Assembly: GCA_900696465.1 (NCBI GenBank)
Contig: CAADGE010000033.1
Location: 57,133 to 121,132, forward strand
Origin: an uncultured Planctomycetota bacterium
GTDB taxonomy: Bacteria; Planctomycetota; Phycisphaerae; UBA1845; UTPLA1
DNA length: 64,000 bases
Reading direction: 5' to 3'
The translations under genes were made by a program, and so were the position numbers. Shown piece after piece: positions 41,448 to 50,423 of the stretch (positions are counted from its first letter, which is position 1; every line of letters starts with the position of its first letter). The notes under the pieces were generated by a model. That model ran no database searches. It was not told the origin of the DNA and saw only the letters and a list, made by a program, of their open reading frames with translations.

Positions 41448-42815
41448 TCACTTGGCGCTCGTAAAACCATCCGCAACCACACGATTAAACCGCTCGATCA
41501 GCGTCGGCAGCTCCAGCGTGGCGATCTGGCCGTTCTTGACGACCGTGCGGCCGTGGACGATCACGCGATCCGCACGGGCGACGCGACAGAGCACCAGCGC
41601 CCCGAGCGGGTCCTGCTCGACGGCTCCGGCGAGGGCGATGTCGTCGCGGCGGTACAGGGCGAGATCGGCGCAGCAGCCGGGGGCGATGTTGCCAAGTTCC
41701 GGTCGATTGAGCACCGCCGCGCTGCCCAGCGTCGGCAGGGTGAACGCCTCTGCCACGGTCATGGCACTCGGCCCCTCCGCCGCGCGGGCCAGGAGCAGGG
41801 CCTGTCGGGCTTCGGCGAGGAGGTGGCCGCCGTCGTTGCTGCTGCTGCCGTCCACGCCGAGGCCGACGCGCGCCCCGGCGCGGAGCAAACGCCGCACCTG
41901 CGGGATGCCGCTGCCGAGCCGCATGTTCGAACAGGGACAGTGGGCGACGCCGGTGCGTGTCGCGGCGATGCGCTGGATGTCGTCGTCGGACAGGTGGACG
42001 CAGTGGGCGAGGTACACGTCCGGCCCGAGCCAGCCGAGCTGGTCGAGCCACTCGATGGGCCTCATGCCGAACTTCTCAACGCAGTATCGCTCCTCGTCGA
42101 GCGTCTCGGCGGCGTGGGTATGGAGCAGGGCCGCGTATTCACGGGCCAGTGCCGCGGTGTCACGCGACAGCTCTGCGCTGACGGAAAACGGCGAGCAGGG
42201 GGCAAGATCGATTCGCCGCATCGCGCCCGGCTTCGGGTCGTGAAAGCTCTGCAACGCCCGCCGGCAATCGTCGAGGATCGTCTTCTCATCCTGCACGCAC
42301 TCGTCCGGCGGCAGGCCCCCGCGCGACCGGCCGACGCTCATGCTTCCGCGACAGGCGTGAATGCGGATGCCCAGCGACTCGGCGGCTTCCAACACGGCCT
42401 CGACGCGCACGTCGCTGCTTTTCGGGAAGATGTAGAAGTGATCGCTCGTCGTCGTGCAGCCGGACAGGAGCAATTCGGCGATGCTGATCTGGCTTGCCAG
42501 CTTGACGGTCTCGTAGTCGAGATGCTTCCACTTCTGATAAAGGGCCGTCAGCCAGCCAAACAGCGGGGCATCCTGCACGCTCTTCATGCAGCGCGTGAGC
42601 GACTGGTAAAGATGATGATGCGTGTTAATCAGGCCGGGGATGACGAGGTGATTCCGCGCGTCAATGATCTTGCCAGCATCCGCGCAGGCCATCGACGCCG
42701 TCGGCGCGACATCAACGATGAACCCGCCATCGATGCGGATCGAATGATCCGCCAGCACCACGGGCTTGCCGAGGCGATGACAGACGATCGTGGCGTGGTC
42801 GATGCGCAAGTCCAT
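41448..42815 (-). CDS. 8-oxoguanine deaminase-like amidohydrolase
   Basis: A 455-residue metal-dependent amidohydrolase of the AtzB/8-oxoguanine deaminase group. Metal-binding and active-site blocks in order: PGLINTHHHLYQSLTR, SVSAELSRDT...HTHAAET, YLAHCVHL and GVDGSSSNDGGHLL. The family deaminates purine or triazine rings; 8-oxoguanine to urate is the most likely reaction given the adjacent xanthine-dehydrogenase-type genes. ATG 42815. It is the last gene of the operon, 88 bases after the molybdenum subunit gene, and this gap contains a hairpin repeat. Confidence 0.75.
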   Translation of the reverse strand: MDLRIDHATIVCHRLGKPVVLADHSIRIDGGFIVDVAPTASMACADAGKIIDARNHLVIPGLINTHHHLYQSLTRCMKSVQDAPLFGWLTALYQKWKHLDYETVKLASQISIAELLLSGCTTTSDHFYIFPKSSDVRVEAVLEAAESLGIRIHACRGSMSVGRSRGGLPPDECVQDEKTILDDCRRALQSFHDPKPGAMRRIDLAPCSPFSVSAELSRDTAALAREYAALLHTHAAETLDEERYCVEKFGMRPIEWLDQLGWLGPDVYLAHCVHLSDDDIQRIAATRTGVAHCPCSNMRLGSGIPQVRRLLRAGARVGLGVDGSSSNDGGHLLAEARQALLLARAAEGPSAMTVAEAFTLPTLGSAAVLNRPELGNIAPGCCADLALYRRDDIALAGAVEQDPLGALVLCRVARADRVIVHGRTVVKNGQIATLELPTLIERFNRVVADGFTSAK

Positions 42816-42850
42816 GGCGTGCCATACTAAGCGAGCGTATGCTACCTAAG

Positions 42851-42876
42851 AAGCGCCACGGCCATCAGGCCGTGCG
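42851..42876. repeat. Hairpin repeat, copy 1 (GAAGCGCCACGGC family)
   Basis: AAGCGCC ACGGCCATCAGGCCGTGCG contains a perfect 7-bp stem, CACGGCC (42857-42863) with GGCCGTG (42868-42874), and loop ATCA. It lies between two genes of the purine operon. Copy 2 at 63731-63754 has the same flank and loop but a different stem base pair. Confidence 0.6.
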
Positions 42877-42903
42877 ACTACTCGAATCCGAATCGGCGAT
42901 TGT

Positions 42904-45348
42904 TTACTTAAACATCATCGCATGCCCCGGTGCGAGACTCAGCCGCGCGGCGTACGGCACCTGCGCTTCTTCCGGGTGCAAGAGCTCCCACACGCGCTGC
43001 GGATTGCACGGCGTCGTATGCGGGCATACGCCGATCGCGTTGCCGATGGCCGACAGCACCGCCGGCGTGGCGGCGATGAGCGGCGGCTCGCCGATGCCGC
43101 GGGCACCGTAGGGGCCGCCGGGGTCGTCGTTTTCCACGATGACCGTTTCGATCGTCGGCACGTCGCGGAAGGTCGGCAGGATGTAATCCGTGAAGTTCGG
43201 GTTGCGCATCACGCCGTCGTCCATGATGACTTCTTCCATGAGTGCCATGCCGATGCCCTGCGTCGCTCCGCCGATCATCTGCCCGGCGACGCTTTGCGGG
43301 TTGATCGCCTTGCCCACGTCGTGACAGGCGATGAAACGTTCCACGCGGACCTCGCCGGTCTCGATATCGACGACGACCTGGGCGATGTGCGAAGCGAACA
43401 GATAGGTGATGAACGACCGCGGCGATTGGCCGGTGTCGTAATTCTCGCAGACGGTCCGCGGCTTGAAGATGCCCGTGGCTTCGAGCGAGTACTTGCGCCG
43501 GCGGCCTTCTTCGACAAGTTTATCAATCGGGACGACGAGCTTGGCGTTATAGCGGCCGACGGCCTTGCCGTCGTGCAGATCCAACTCATGCGGATGGACG
43601 CCCAGCAGCTTGCCTGCGATGTCCAGCACCTGCTCGCGCAGCTCGCTGGCGGCGATCTTGACGGCGTTGCCGGTGAAGTAGGTCTGCCGCGTCGCCGACG
43701 ACGAGCCGGACTCCAGTGTGCGCCCCGTGTCCGCCCAGATGACATCGACCTGCGAAAAGGGCACGCCAAGTTCTTCCGCAGCAATCTGCCCGGCCATGTT
43801 GAGCAGGCCCTGACCGTACTCGACGCCGCCGGTATAAACCTCCAGCCGACCGGCGGCGTTGAACTTGACGATCGCGCGGCTCGCATCCGGGAAACCGTCG
43901 CCGTAACCCAGCCCGAAGCAGATGACGCTCATACCCCAGCCGCGCTTCTCGTGCGGGGCCAGCGGTCGGTCGTCTTTCTTCTTCGAGCGAAACTGCTTCA
44001 GCGCCGCGTCCATGCACTCGATGGCCGTCGCAATGGGGATGCGCTGCCCCGTGGTCACTTCGTCGCCGCTGCGAATGAGATTCTTTCGCCAGAGTTCGAC
44101 GCGGTCCATGCCCAGCCGCTCGGCCAGTCGGTCCATCATGCCGCAGTAAGCGATCGCCATCTGGCAGGCCCCGAAGCCGCGCATCGCTCCGGTCGGGTTG
44201 TTGTTCGTGAAGACGCCGTAGACATCGACATACACATTCGGCACGCGCAGCGGCCCCGTCGAGTGGCTCGCCGCCTTACGCAAGACCGCCGGCCCGGTTG
44301 AGGCGTACGCGCCTTCATCGGAATAGACCGTGATCTTTGCCGCGGTGAGCGTGCCGTCTTTCTTTGCGCCGACGGTGTAGTGAATCCGCATGGCGTGGCG
44401 CTTGTGCCGTGCCCGCATGGATTCCTCTCGGCTGTAACGCATGGCGATGGTCTTGCCGGGATGTTTCAGTGCGACGAGACCAAGATATACCTGAATCGAC
44501 AAATCCTCGCGCCCGCCGAAGGCCCCGCCGGTCGCCGGCGTGATGATCCGCACGGCCTCCATCGGCAGACCGAGGGCGAGGGCGGTCAGTCGCCGCTCCT
44601 CGTGTGCCCACTGGCCGGAGACATGCAGCGTGAGCAGATGGCCGTCCCACTGTCCGATACCGGCTTCGATATCCAGAAAGGCGTGATCGACCGTCTGCGT
44701 GACGAAAGTCTCGCTGACAATCACATCACTTTCGGCGAGTGCCGCATCGGCGTCACCCTTGCGGATGCGCTTGCCGCCCATGATGTTGCCGTCGGGATGG
44801 AGCTTGGGAGCGTCCTCGGCAAGAGCGTCGTCGAAATCGGCCACCACGGGCAGGTCTTCATACTCTACGCGCACGGCGTCGCGCCCGCGAACGACGGCCC
44901 GCTCGGTCTGTGCGACGACGATGGCGACGGCGTCTCCGCGATAGAGCACCTTGTCCTCGGCGAGGACGGGATGATCGCGGTGGATCAGCCCCTGCCGATT
45001 CGTTGCCCCAGGCGGCATGTCCTTCGCGGTATAGACCGCCAGCACACCGGGTACGCGCAGCGCGTCGGCTGTGTCGATCTTCACGATCCGCGCGTGCGCC
45101 TTCTCAGAGCGGACGACCTGCGCGAAATAATCGGCTCGGTTGTAGAAAAGGTCAGCCCCGTAAAGTGCCGTGCCCAGCACTTTCTCCGTGCCGTCGATGC
45201 GCTTCTCGCTGCGGCCGACCGGCCCTTTCGGAGACTCCTTGTACGGTGTCGTCGATGGATCGATGAGTGGCTTTGTGCGGACCGGCGCCGTTGCCGTTCG
45301 CTTGGCGGGCAAAGCAGGAGTCCGTATTCCGTCTTCCGCGTTCCGCAT
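42904..45348 (-). CDS. xdhA: Xanthine-dehydrogenase-type molybdenum-binding subunit
   Basis: The 814-residue large subunit of a three-part molybdenum hydroxylase. It has the N-terminal EKRIDGTEKVLGTALYGADL block, a long aldehyde-oxidase/xanthine-dehydrogenase domain, the cofactor-contact regions GGAFGGREDLS and TGAMRGFGACQMAIA, and near the C-terminus the catalytic Glu in GARGIGEPPL. It should hydroxylate a purine, such as xanthine or hypoxanthine. Of two in-frame starts, ATG 45348 has GGAAG five bases upstream and begins two bases after the Fe-S subunit stop; ATG 45360 would overlap it. Confidence 0.88.
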   Translation of the reverse strand: MRNAEDGIRTPALPAKRTATAPVRTKPLIDPSTTPYKESPKGPVGRSEKRIDGTEKVLGTALYGADLFYNRADYFAQVVRSEKAHARIVKIDTADALRVPGVLAVYTAKDMPPGATNRQGLIHRDHPVLAEDKVLYRGDAVAIVVAQTERAVVRGRDAVRVEYEDLPVVADFDDALAEDAPKLHPDGNIMGGKRIRKGDADAALAESDVIVSETFVTQTVDHAFLDIEAGIGQWDGHLLTLHVSGQWAHEERRLTALALGLPMEAVRIITPATGGAFGGREDLSIQVYLGLVALKHPGKTIAMRYSREESMRARHKRHAMRIHYTVGAKKDGTLTAAKITVYSDEGAYASTGPAVLRKAASHSTGPLRVPNVYVDVYGVFTNNNPTGAMRGFGACQMAIAYCGMMDRLAERLGMDRVELWRKNLIRSGDEVTTGQRIPIATAIECMDAALKQFRSKKKDDRPLAPHEKRGWGMSVICFGLGYGDGFPDASRAIVKFNAAGRLEVYTGGVEYGQGLLNMAGQIAAEELGVPFSQVDVIWADTGRTLESGSSSATRQTYFTGNAVKIAASELREQVLDIAGKLLGVHPHELDLHDGKAVGRYNAKLVVPIDKLVEEGRRRKYSLEATGIFKPRTVCENYDTGQSPRSFITYLFASHIAQVVVDIETGEVRVERFIACHDVGKAINPQSVAGQMIGGATQGIGMALMEEVIMDDGVMRNPNFTDYILPTFRDVPTIETVIVENDDPGGPYGARGIGEPPLIAATPAVLSAIGNAIGVCPHTTPCNPQRVWELLHPEEAQVPYAARLSLAPGHAMMFK

Positions 45349-45350
45349 AG

Positions 45351-45833
45351 CTACTTCCATTCCCTCGCTGCGCTGCGAATCGCCTCACAAATCGCCGCGT
45401 AGCCCGTACAACGACAGATGTTCCCTTCCATGCCCTCGAAGAATTGCTGTTCGCTCGGGTTCGGGTTCTCGTCCAACAGCGCCTTAGCCGCCATGATCAG
45501 GCCCGGCGTGCAGTAGCCGCACTGGGCCGCGCCGCTGGCGAGGAACTTCTCCTGAAGCACATGCAGCTTGTCGCCGTTAGCCAGTCCTTCAATCGTCTCG
45601 ACGGTCCGCCCCTGCATCTGCGGACAAAGCACGAGGCAACTGTTCACCGCCTGACCGTCCACGATGACCGTGCACGATCCGCACTCGCCCTCCAGGCACG
45701 AGCCCTTCGTGCCGGTCAGGCCCAGCCGGTCGCGCAGGAAGAACAGGAGCGTCTCGTCCTGCTCAACCTCGGTGTCGATCGGCTGACCGTTGATGGTGCA
45801 TTGCAGCCGCCAGGATGTGCCGTTTGTATGCAA
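45351..45833 (-). CDS. xdhC: Xanthine-dehydrogenase-type 2Fe-2S subunit
   Basis: The small iron-sulphur subunit that passes electrons between the molybdenum site and FAD. Two [2Fe-2S] motif sets are complete: CLEGECGSCTVIVDG with ...SCL, and CGYCTPGLIMAAKALLDENP with the final CRCTGY. The 160-residue length is typical. The start is uncertain: TTG 45833 has GGGAG about ten bases upstream and begins at the family N-terminus; a TTG at 45881 is also in frame but adds 16 unrelated residues. The symbol follows one of several naming schemes. Confidence 0.85.
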   Translation of the reverse strand: MHTNGTSWRLQCTINGQPIDTEVEQDETLLFFLRDRLGLTGTKGSCLEGECGSCTVIVDGQAVNSCLVLCPQMQGRTVETIEGLANGDKLHVLQEKFLASGAAQCGYCTPGLIMAAKALLDENPNPSEQQFFEGMEGNICRCTGYAAICEAIRSAAREWK

Positions 45834-45895
45834 GCCAGTTCTTTCTCCCTGTGCTTCGGGCCATCCGATACCGGAGCGCAAGCGACGGGTTTACT

Positions 45896-46723
45896 TCACC
45901 CTGTATTCTTGATTCTCAATTCACGAAGCAATCGCCGCGCCAGCACGCCGCACATCGCCCGGCGGTAATTTGCCGAGGCCCGATGATCGTCGATTGGCGC
46001 CACTTCCTTCATCACCGATTGTGCCGCCGCCTCGATGGCCGCGTCGGTCAGTCCGTCTTTCTCGATGATCTCTTCCGCCAGCCGTGTACGCATCACGATC
46101 GGCGCGACGCAGCCGTAGGCCATGCGTACACCACCCTCCGGCGACATCCCGAACGCCGCGCAGACCAGACTGATGTTGATCGAGCCGCGCTTACCGATCT
46201 TGTACCATGCCGTCCGCCAATCCGTGCGTAAGCGCACTCCGGTAATCAGTTCATCCGCCAGCAGGGCCGTCCTGCGAAAGCCCGTAAAATACTCATGAAT
46301 CGGGATCGTCCGTCTGCCGCGCGTGGCGTGGGTCAGCTCCACTTCCGCGTCGATGGCCATGAGTGCCACACAACCGTCCCCCGCGGGCGATGCGGTGCCC
46401 AGATTTCCTGCGATGGTGCCGGTGTTGCGGATCGCAGCGCCGCCGACGGTCATCGCTGCCGCTGCCAGTGCCTTCATCGGCAGCTTCCCAAGCTGCGAGA
46501 AAGTCGCCCCGGCGGAAAGCACCCAGTTGCCGTTGTCTCGCACTACGTGTGTGTAGTCCGGCAGATGCGTCAGGTCGAGAAAATGCTTCGGACGCATCGA
46601 GGTCTTGTTGATCGTCACGACGATATCCGTGCCGCCGCCCAGCGGCGTCACATCGCTGCCCATCCGGCCGCGAATTTCCAGGGCCTCGTCAACATGTCGG
46701 GGTTGGAAAAACATGACGCACAT
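45896..46723 (-). CDS. xdhB: Xanthine-dehydrogenase-type FAD-binding subunit
   Basis: The 275-residue flavoprotein subunit. The FAD-binding motif is GGGTDIVVTIN near residue 30, the second is GAAIRNTGTIAGNLGTASPAGD, and the C-terminal CO-dehydrogenase flavoprotein domain follows. With the Fe-S and molybdenum subunits immediately downstream it makes a complete enzyme. ATG 46723 is listed; ATG 46714 (MFFQPRHVDEAL) is equally likely. No molybdenum cofactor chaperone gene is present in the window. Confidence 0.86.
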   Translation of the reverse strand: MCVMFFQPRHVDEALEIRGRMGSDVTPLGGGTDIVVTINKTSMRPKHFLDLTHLPDYTHVVRDNGNWVLSAGATFSQLGKLPMKALAAAAMTVGGAAIRNTGTIAGNLGTASPAGDGCVALMAIDAEVELTHATRGRRTIPIHEYFTGFRRTALLADELITGVRLRTDWRTAWYKIGKRGSINISLVCAAFGMSPEGGVRMAYGCVAPIVMRTRLAEEIIEKDGLTDAAIEAAAQSVMKEVAPIDDHRASANYRRAMCGVLARRLLRELRIKNTG

Positions 46724-46873
46724 CGACTCCCGCTGCGTTACTCCCTGTAATCATATCCGTGCCGCTCTACGGTCACAACGCGGTACACTGGAAATCAGCC
46801 GATCAATGCACCGTGGATACGGTCTGCTTGTGGTGATATGCTCTCCTGTCTGATAGAGCATCCGGCACGGGTA

Positions 46874-47404
46874 ATGGCAGGGAGCGGTTCAGCCGTGGCA
46901 GAAGCGGGAAAAAGAAAAGGCATGGCCGATCATCGCGTACTTGATGGCGCCGGTCTTCGGGTCGCGATCGTGGTGAGCCGCTTTAACGAGGAAGTGACCG
47001 CACGCCTGCGCGACGGTGCCCGCGAAGCGCTCCTGCGCAGCGGCGTGAAGGAGAAGGATATTGTTGAAGTGTGGGTACCGGGGGCTTGGGAGATACCGCT
47101 GACCTGCCAGATGCTGAACGAGTCCGACGAGTACGATGCGATGGTAGCCCTCGGATGCGTCATTCGGGGTGAGACGTCGCACCACCTGTACGTCGCAGGC
47201 GAGGCAGCGCGGGGAATCGCCGATGAGAGCATGGGAAGCGGTGTACCCATCGGCTTCGGTCTCCTGACGACGGACACGTACGAACAGGCGATGGAGCGCG
47301 CCGGCGGGAGTCATGGTAATAAGGGCGAGGATGCCGCGCTTGCGGCGCTCGAAATGGTCGGCGTGCTTCGCAGCTATTGCCCGCCGATTGATTCCAACAG
47401 TTAG
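46874..47404 (+). CDS. ribH: 6,7-dimethyl-8-ribityllumazine synthase
   Basis: Penultimate enzyme of riboflavin synthesis, joining a ribitylamino-pyrimidine to a four-carbon phosphate; it usually forms an icosahedral or pentameric shell. Substrate-site blocks VVSRFNEEV, VPGAWEIPL and GCVIRGETSHHLYV are intact. The start may be ATG 46874 or ATG 46922; the second gives a 160-residue product of normal size. A 7-bp inverted repeat (46838-46844 with 46855-46861) lies in the leader. nusB follows 42 bases downstream, a very common ribH-nusB pairing. Confidence 0.93.
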   Translation: MAGSGSAVAEAGKRKGMADHRVLDGAGLRVAIVVSRFNEEVTARLRDGAREALLRSGVKEKDIVEVWVPGAWEIPLTCQMLNESDEYDAMVALGCVIRGETSHHLYVAGEAARGIADESMGSGVPIGFGLLTTDTYEQAMERAGGSHGNKGEDAALAALEMVGVLRSYCPPIDSNS

Positions 47405-47446
47405 GCCGCTTGCCGAATCACGCAACCGCCTTTAAGAATCAACTCC

Positions 47447-47851
47447 ATGATTGATCGCAGACCATCCCGCATTCTTGCCATGCAGGCGCTGTGCCAGCTC
47501 GATGTACTCGGCGAGGAGTTCCTGGCTCAGCTCGACGATTTCCTGTCCGATGAATCGCCGCCGGCCGACGTGCGAAAGTATGCCGGCGAATTGGTGCATG
47601 AGGCATGGACGCGGCGTGAGACGATCGAGTCAAAGCTCGCCGCCGTTGCGGAGCACTGGGTGACAGGGCGAATGGCCATGGTTGATCGCAACATTCTCCG
47701 TGCGGCGGTCTGCGAGATGATGACCCAGCCGCAGCTATCTCCGGCCGTCGTCATCAACGAGGCGGTCGAGATTGCAAAGAGCTTCGGCACGGCGGATTCG
47801 CCCGCTTTCATCAACGGCATTCTGGACGCGGTGCGAAAGTCGATGGGTTGA
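47447..47851 (+). CDS. nusB: Transcription antitermination factor NusB
   Basis: A 134-residue all-helical RNA-binding protein that, with NusE, assists antitermination on rRNA operons. The N-terminus RRPSRILAMQALCQLDVLG and the C-terminal ISPAVVINEAVEIAKSFGTADSPAFINGILDAV-type block (SPAVVINEAVEIAKSFGT) are typical. It sits between ribH and ftsY on the same strand, in a compact run with 42 and 23 bases between genes. Confidence 0.94.
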   Translation: MIDRRPSRILAMQALCQLDVLGEEFLAQLDDFLSDESPPADVRKYAGELVHEAWTRRETIESKLAAVAEHWVTGRMAMVDRNILRAAVCEMMTQPQLSPAVVINEAVEIAKSFGTADSPAFINGILDAVRKSMG

Positions 47852-47874
47852 AATCATGAGATGGGAGTTTGTCC

Positions 47875-48789
47875 GTGGGGCTATTTGATCGATTCAAGAA
47901 AGCGCTGACCAAGACGCGCGACAGGGTGGTCCGCAGCTTCACGTCCATTCTCCCATTCGGCCGGAAGATCGACGAGGCCCTGCTCGAGGATGTTTACGAC
48001 ACGATGATCCAGGATGATTTCGGCCCCGCAACCGCGGAGAAGCTGATCCAGGCGGTGCGCGACGCATGGAAGAAGGGCGAAATCGCTGAATCTCAGGACA
48101 TCATTGCATACCTCAAGAAGCACATCGTCGCCAGATGGCCGGAAGACTTCCGCACTCTGGCGCAAGCACCGAGCGGTCCGACGGTCATCCTGGTGGCCGG
48201 CATCAACGGCAGCGGCAAGACTACGAGCGTCGCCAAGCTGGCCAACTTCCTGAAGAAGCAAGGCAAGTCAGTCATCCTCGGGGCGTGCGATACCTTCCGC
48301 GCCGCGGCGGTGCTTCAGTTGACCCAGTGGGCAGATCGCTGCGGGGTGGACATCATCAAGCATGGACAGGACGCCGACCCCGGCGCCGTGGCCTACGATG
48401 CCTGCGAGGCGGCACTGGCCCGCAAGGCCGACGTGCTGCTGATCGATACGGCCGGCCGCCTCCATACGCAGGACAATCTCATGCGCGAGTTGTCAAAGAT
48501 CCAGAAAGTTGTGGAGAAGAAGATTCCCGGCGCACCCCACGAGGTGCTGCTCGTGCTGGATGCCACCATCGGTCAGAACGCCGTCAACCAGGCACGCAGC
48601 TTCAGCGAGCACGTTCGCGTGACCGGGATCATTCTGGCCAAGCTCGACGGTTCGGCCAAGGGCGGAATCGTTGTGGGTATACGCGATCAACTCAATGTGC
48701 CGGTCAAGCTGGTCGGCCTCGGTGAGCAGATCGACGACATCGAGCCCTTCGACCCCGAAACGTTCGTCGAGGCCCTCTTCGCAGAGTAG
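47875..48789 (+). CDS. ftsY: Signal recognition particle receptor FtsY
   Basis: GTPase that docks SRP-ribosome complexes at the SecYEG translocon. The 304-residue protein consists almost only of the NG domain: N domain (about 1-90, GLFDRFKKALTKTRDRV), G1 GINGSGKTTS, DTFRAAA, G3 DTAGR and G4 AKLDGSAKGG. The acidic A domain of the E. coli protein is missing, as in many bacteria. GTG 47875 with GGGAG about eight bases upstream is the best start. It converges on the minus-strand pcm gene. Confidence 0.95.
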   Translation: MGLFDRFKKALTKTRDRVVRSFTSILPFGRKIDEALLEDVYDTMIQDDFGPATAEKLIQAVRDAWKKGEIAESQDIIAYLKKHIVARWPEDFRTLAQAPSGPTVILVAGINGSGKTTSVAKLANFLKKQGKSVILGACDTFRAAAVLQLTQWADRCGVDIIKHGQDADPGAVAYDACEAALARKADVLLIDTAGRLHTQDNLMRELSKIQKVVEKKIPGAPHEVLLVLDATIGQNAVNQARSFSEHVRVTGIILAKLDGSAKGGIVVGIRDQLNVPVKLVGLGEQIDDIEPFDPETFVEALFAE

Positions 48790-48829
48790 CCGCAGCGCCG
48801 CGAGCGAGACGCCACTGTTGGATCACGAA

Positions 48830-49495
48830 CTACTCCGCGAATCCCTCCGCACCAATCAGCCGAACGAATCGAACACCCACGAGCGGGCGTTCGATCGTCT
48901 TCCCTCGGAACCGCTCAACCAGCGTCAACCGCTGTGCCGGCTCCTCGCCTACCGGCAGCACCATCCGACCACCGTTGGCGAGCTGGTCCAGCAAAGTCGG
49001 CACGATCTGCGGCGCCGCAGCCGTCACGAGAATACGATCAAACGGCGCCGCCTCCGGCCAGCCCAGCGTCCCGTCGCCCACACGAAAGCTGACATTCTGC
49101 AGGCCGAGGGCAACCAGTCGCTGGCGGGCCGTAGTCGAAAGTTCCTCCAGTCTTTCGATCGTAAACACCTGCCGTGATAACTTCGCAAGGATGGCTGTCT
49201 GATAACCCGTGCCGGTGCCGATCTCCAGAACCCGATTGCACGGTTCGATAGCCAGTGCCTCCGTCATCAGGGCGACGATGAAAGGTTGTGAAATGGTCTG
49301 TCCAAGATCAGACGGCAGGGCGCGGTCGTCGTACGCCTCATCGGCAAGATTTGCCGACACGAATCGTTCTCGCTCCACTTCACGCATGACCTCAAGCACC
49401 CGGACACTTGAGATACCGCGTGCCTCAAGTTGCTCCAGCACCATCCGGTGCCGTCGCGTCCTGAAATCCGGGGCCAGAAAGGTGTCTGCTTGCAT
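48830..49495 (-). CDS. pcm: Protein-L-isoaspartate O-methyltransferase
   Basis: Methylates isoaspartyl residues in damaged proteins using SAM, starting their repair. The 221-residue product has the YDDRALPSDLGQTISQPFIVALM block, SAM motif VLEIGTGTGYQTAILA and GWPEAAPFDRILVTAAAP. These are the usual PCMT family features. It starts at ATG 49495. The gene is flanked by plus-strand genes on both sides and so stands alone in its transcription direction. Confidence 0.94.
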   Translation of the reverse strand: MQADTFLAPDFRTRRHRMVLEQLEARGISSVRVLEVMREVERERFVSANLADEAYDDRALPSDLGQTISQPFIVALMTEALAIEPCNRVLEIGTGTGYQTAILAKLSRQVFTIERLEELSTTARQRLVALGLQNVSFRVGDGTLGWPEAAPFDRILVTAAAPQIVPTLLDQLANGGRMVLPVGEEPAQRLTLVERFRGKTIERPLVGVRFVRLIGAEGFAE

Positions 49496-49667
49496 CGTCC
49501 TCTCACGTTTCGACAGGTTTCTGGTCAGACGAGAAGCCGCTCTCTTCGCATTCTAGCAGCGATAGCTCCTTGCGGCTGAATTGTTTAGAGCTATGTCTCG
49601 GTAGCGCGTGAACCCGCATTGTCCGGGACCGATAGATAGAATAAACTGTCTGAGGGATTTATTGCGG

Positions 49668-50366
49668 ATGCTGCTGCACGGTTTTCAACTCGGCTCAACG
49701 GGCATTCGAAGCTTGTCCGATCGTTTCTTCGCCGCATCGGCGATCCTCCTTCTGTTGGCATCCGGCTGTCAGGAAGACCCTCGCCTTCATCTTTCGAATC
49801 CTGCGTTGCCACCCGGTGAGGCGGCGGCTCGGCTGCTTCGTCTTGACCGCTGCGACGATCTTCCCGCGAGCGATGTCGTCCTCCAGAAGGTGATCGAAGC
49901 CGTCAACGCAGAGCGAGCCCGGCACGGACTCGCGCCGCTAGCGCCCGAGCCGACCTTGATGCAGATCGCTGACTTTTATGCCTGCCGCCTGGCCGAGGGC
50001 GGTTTCTTCGCGCACATTGACCCATACGACGCCTCGACCGTCGATTCGCGGGCGACGAGTTTTGGTTACGCCTTTCTCAAGATCGGCGAGAATCTGGCAG
50101 CCGGTCAACGCTCTGCCGAACAGGTGATACGCGACTGGCTGGCCTCGCCCGGTCATCGGGCCAATCTCCTTGATCCGGTCTATAGCGAGATTGGCGTTGC
50201 CGTGAAGTTGGGCGGATCACAGGGGCCTTACTGGGTCATGGAGTTCGGTCGGCCTTTCACCACGTCGCTCAGTGCGGCTGATGCGGCCATCGAGTCGAAA
50301 CCCATCGCGAGCGAAACAGCGGCAACCTCCGTTCCGTCATCGGCCCCGGCAATTCTCGTCGAGTAA
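49668..50366 (+). CDS. CAP-domain (SCP/YkwD-like) lipoprotein
   Basis: A 232-residue exported protein. The signal segment ends in the lipobox LASGC (about residue 33). A CAP/SCP domain (about 75-215) follows, with VNAERARHGLAPL, GGFFAHIDPYD, GENLAAG and WLASPGHRANLLDP. These supply the conserved His and Glu pair. CAP proteins act outside the cytoplasm in various binding or hydrolytic roles that are mostly unknown. ATG 49668 is preferred; a GTG at 49608 would place the signal segment unusually far from the N-terminus. Confidence 0.85.
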   Translation: MLLHGFQLGSTGIRSLSDRFFAASAILLLLASGCQEDPRLHLSNPALPPGEAAARLLRLDRCDDLPASDVVLQKVIEAVNAERARHGLAPLAPEPTLMQIADFYACRLAEGGFFAHIDPYDASTVDSRATSFGYAFLKIGENLAAGQRSAEQVIRDWLASPGHRANLLDPVYSEIGVAVKLGGSQGPYWVMEFGRPFTTSLSAADAAIESKPIASETAATSVPSSAPAILVE

Positions 50367-50423
50367 CACAATACCGTCTCGATGCTATCCGCCCCTGTGC
50401 GATGTCTCCCTTATGATGCCGTC

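Noticed and set aside
42922..44301. A 459-codon open frame opposite the molybdenum subunit gene
   Set aside because: It is antisense to a well-supported enzyme gene and reads as Arg/His/Asp-rich sequence without motifs.
46724..46873. Possible FMN riboswitch before ribH
   Set aside because: The leader has only a 7-bp hairpin; the conserved FMN-aptamer sequences are absent and the leader is too short.
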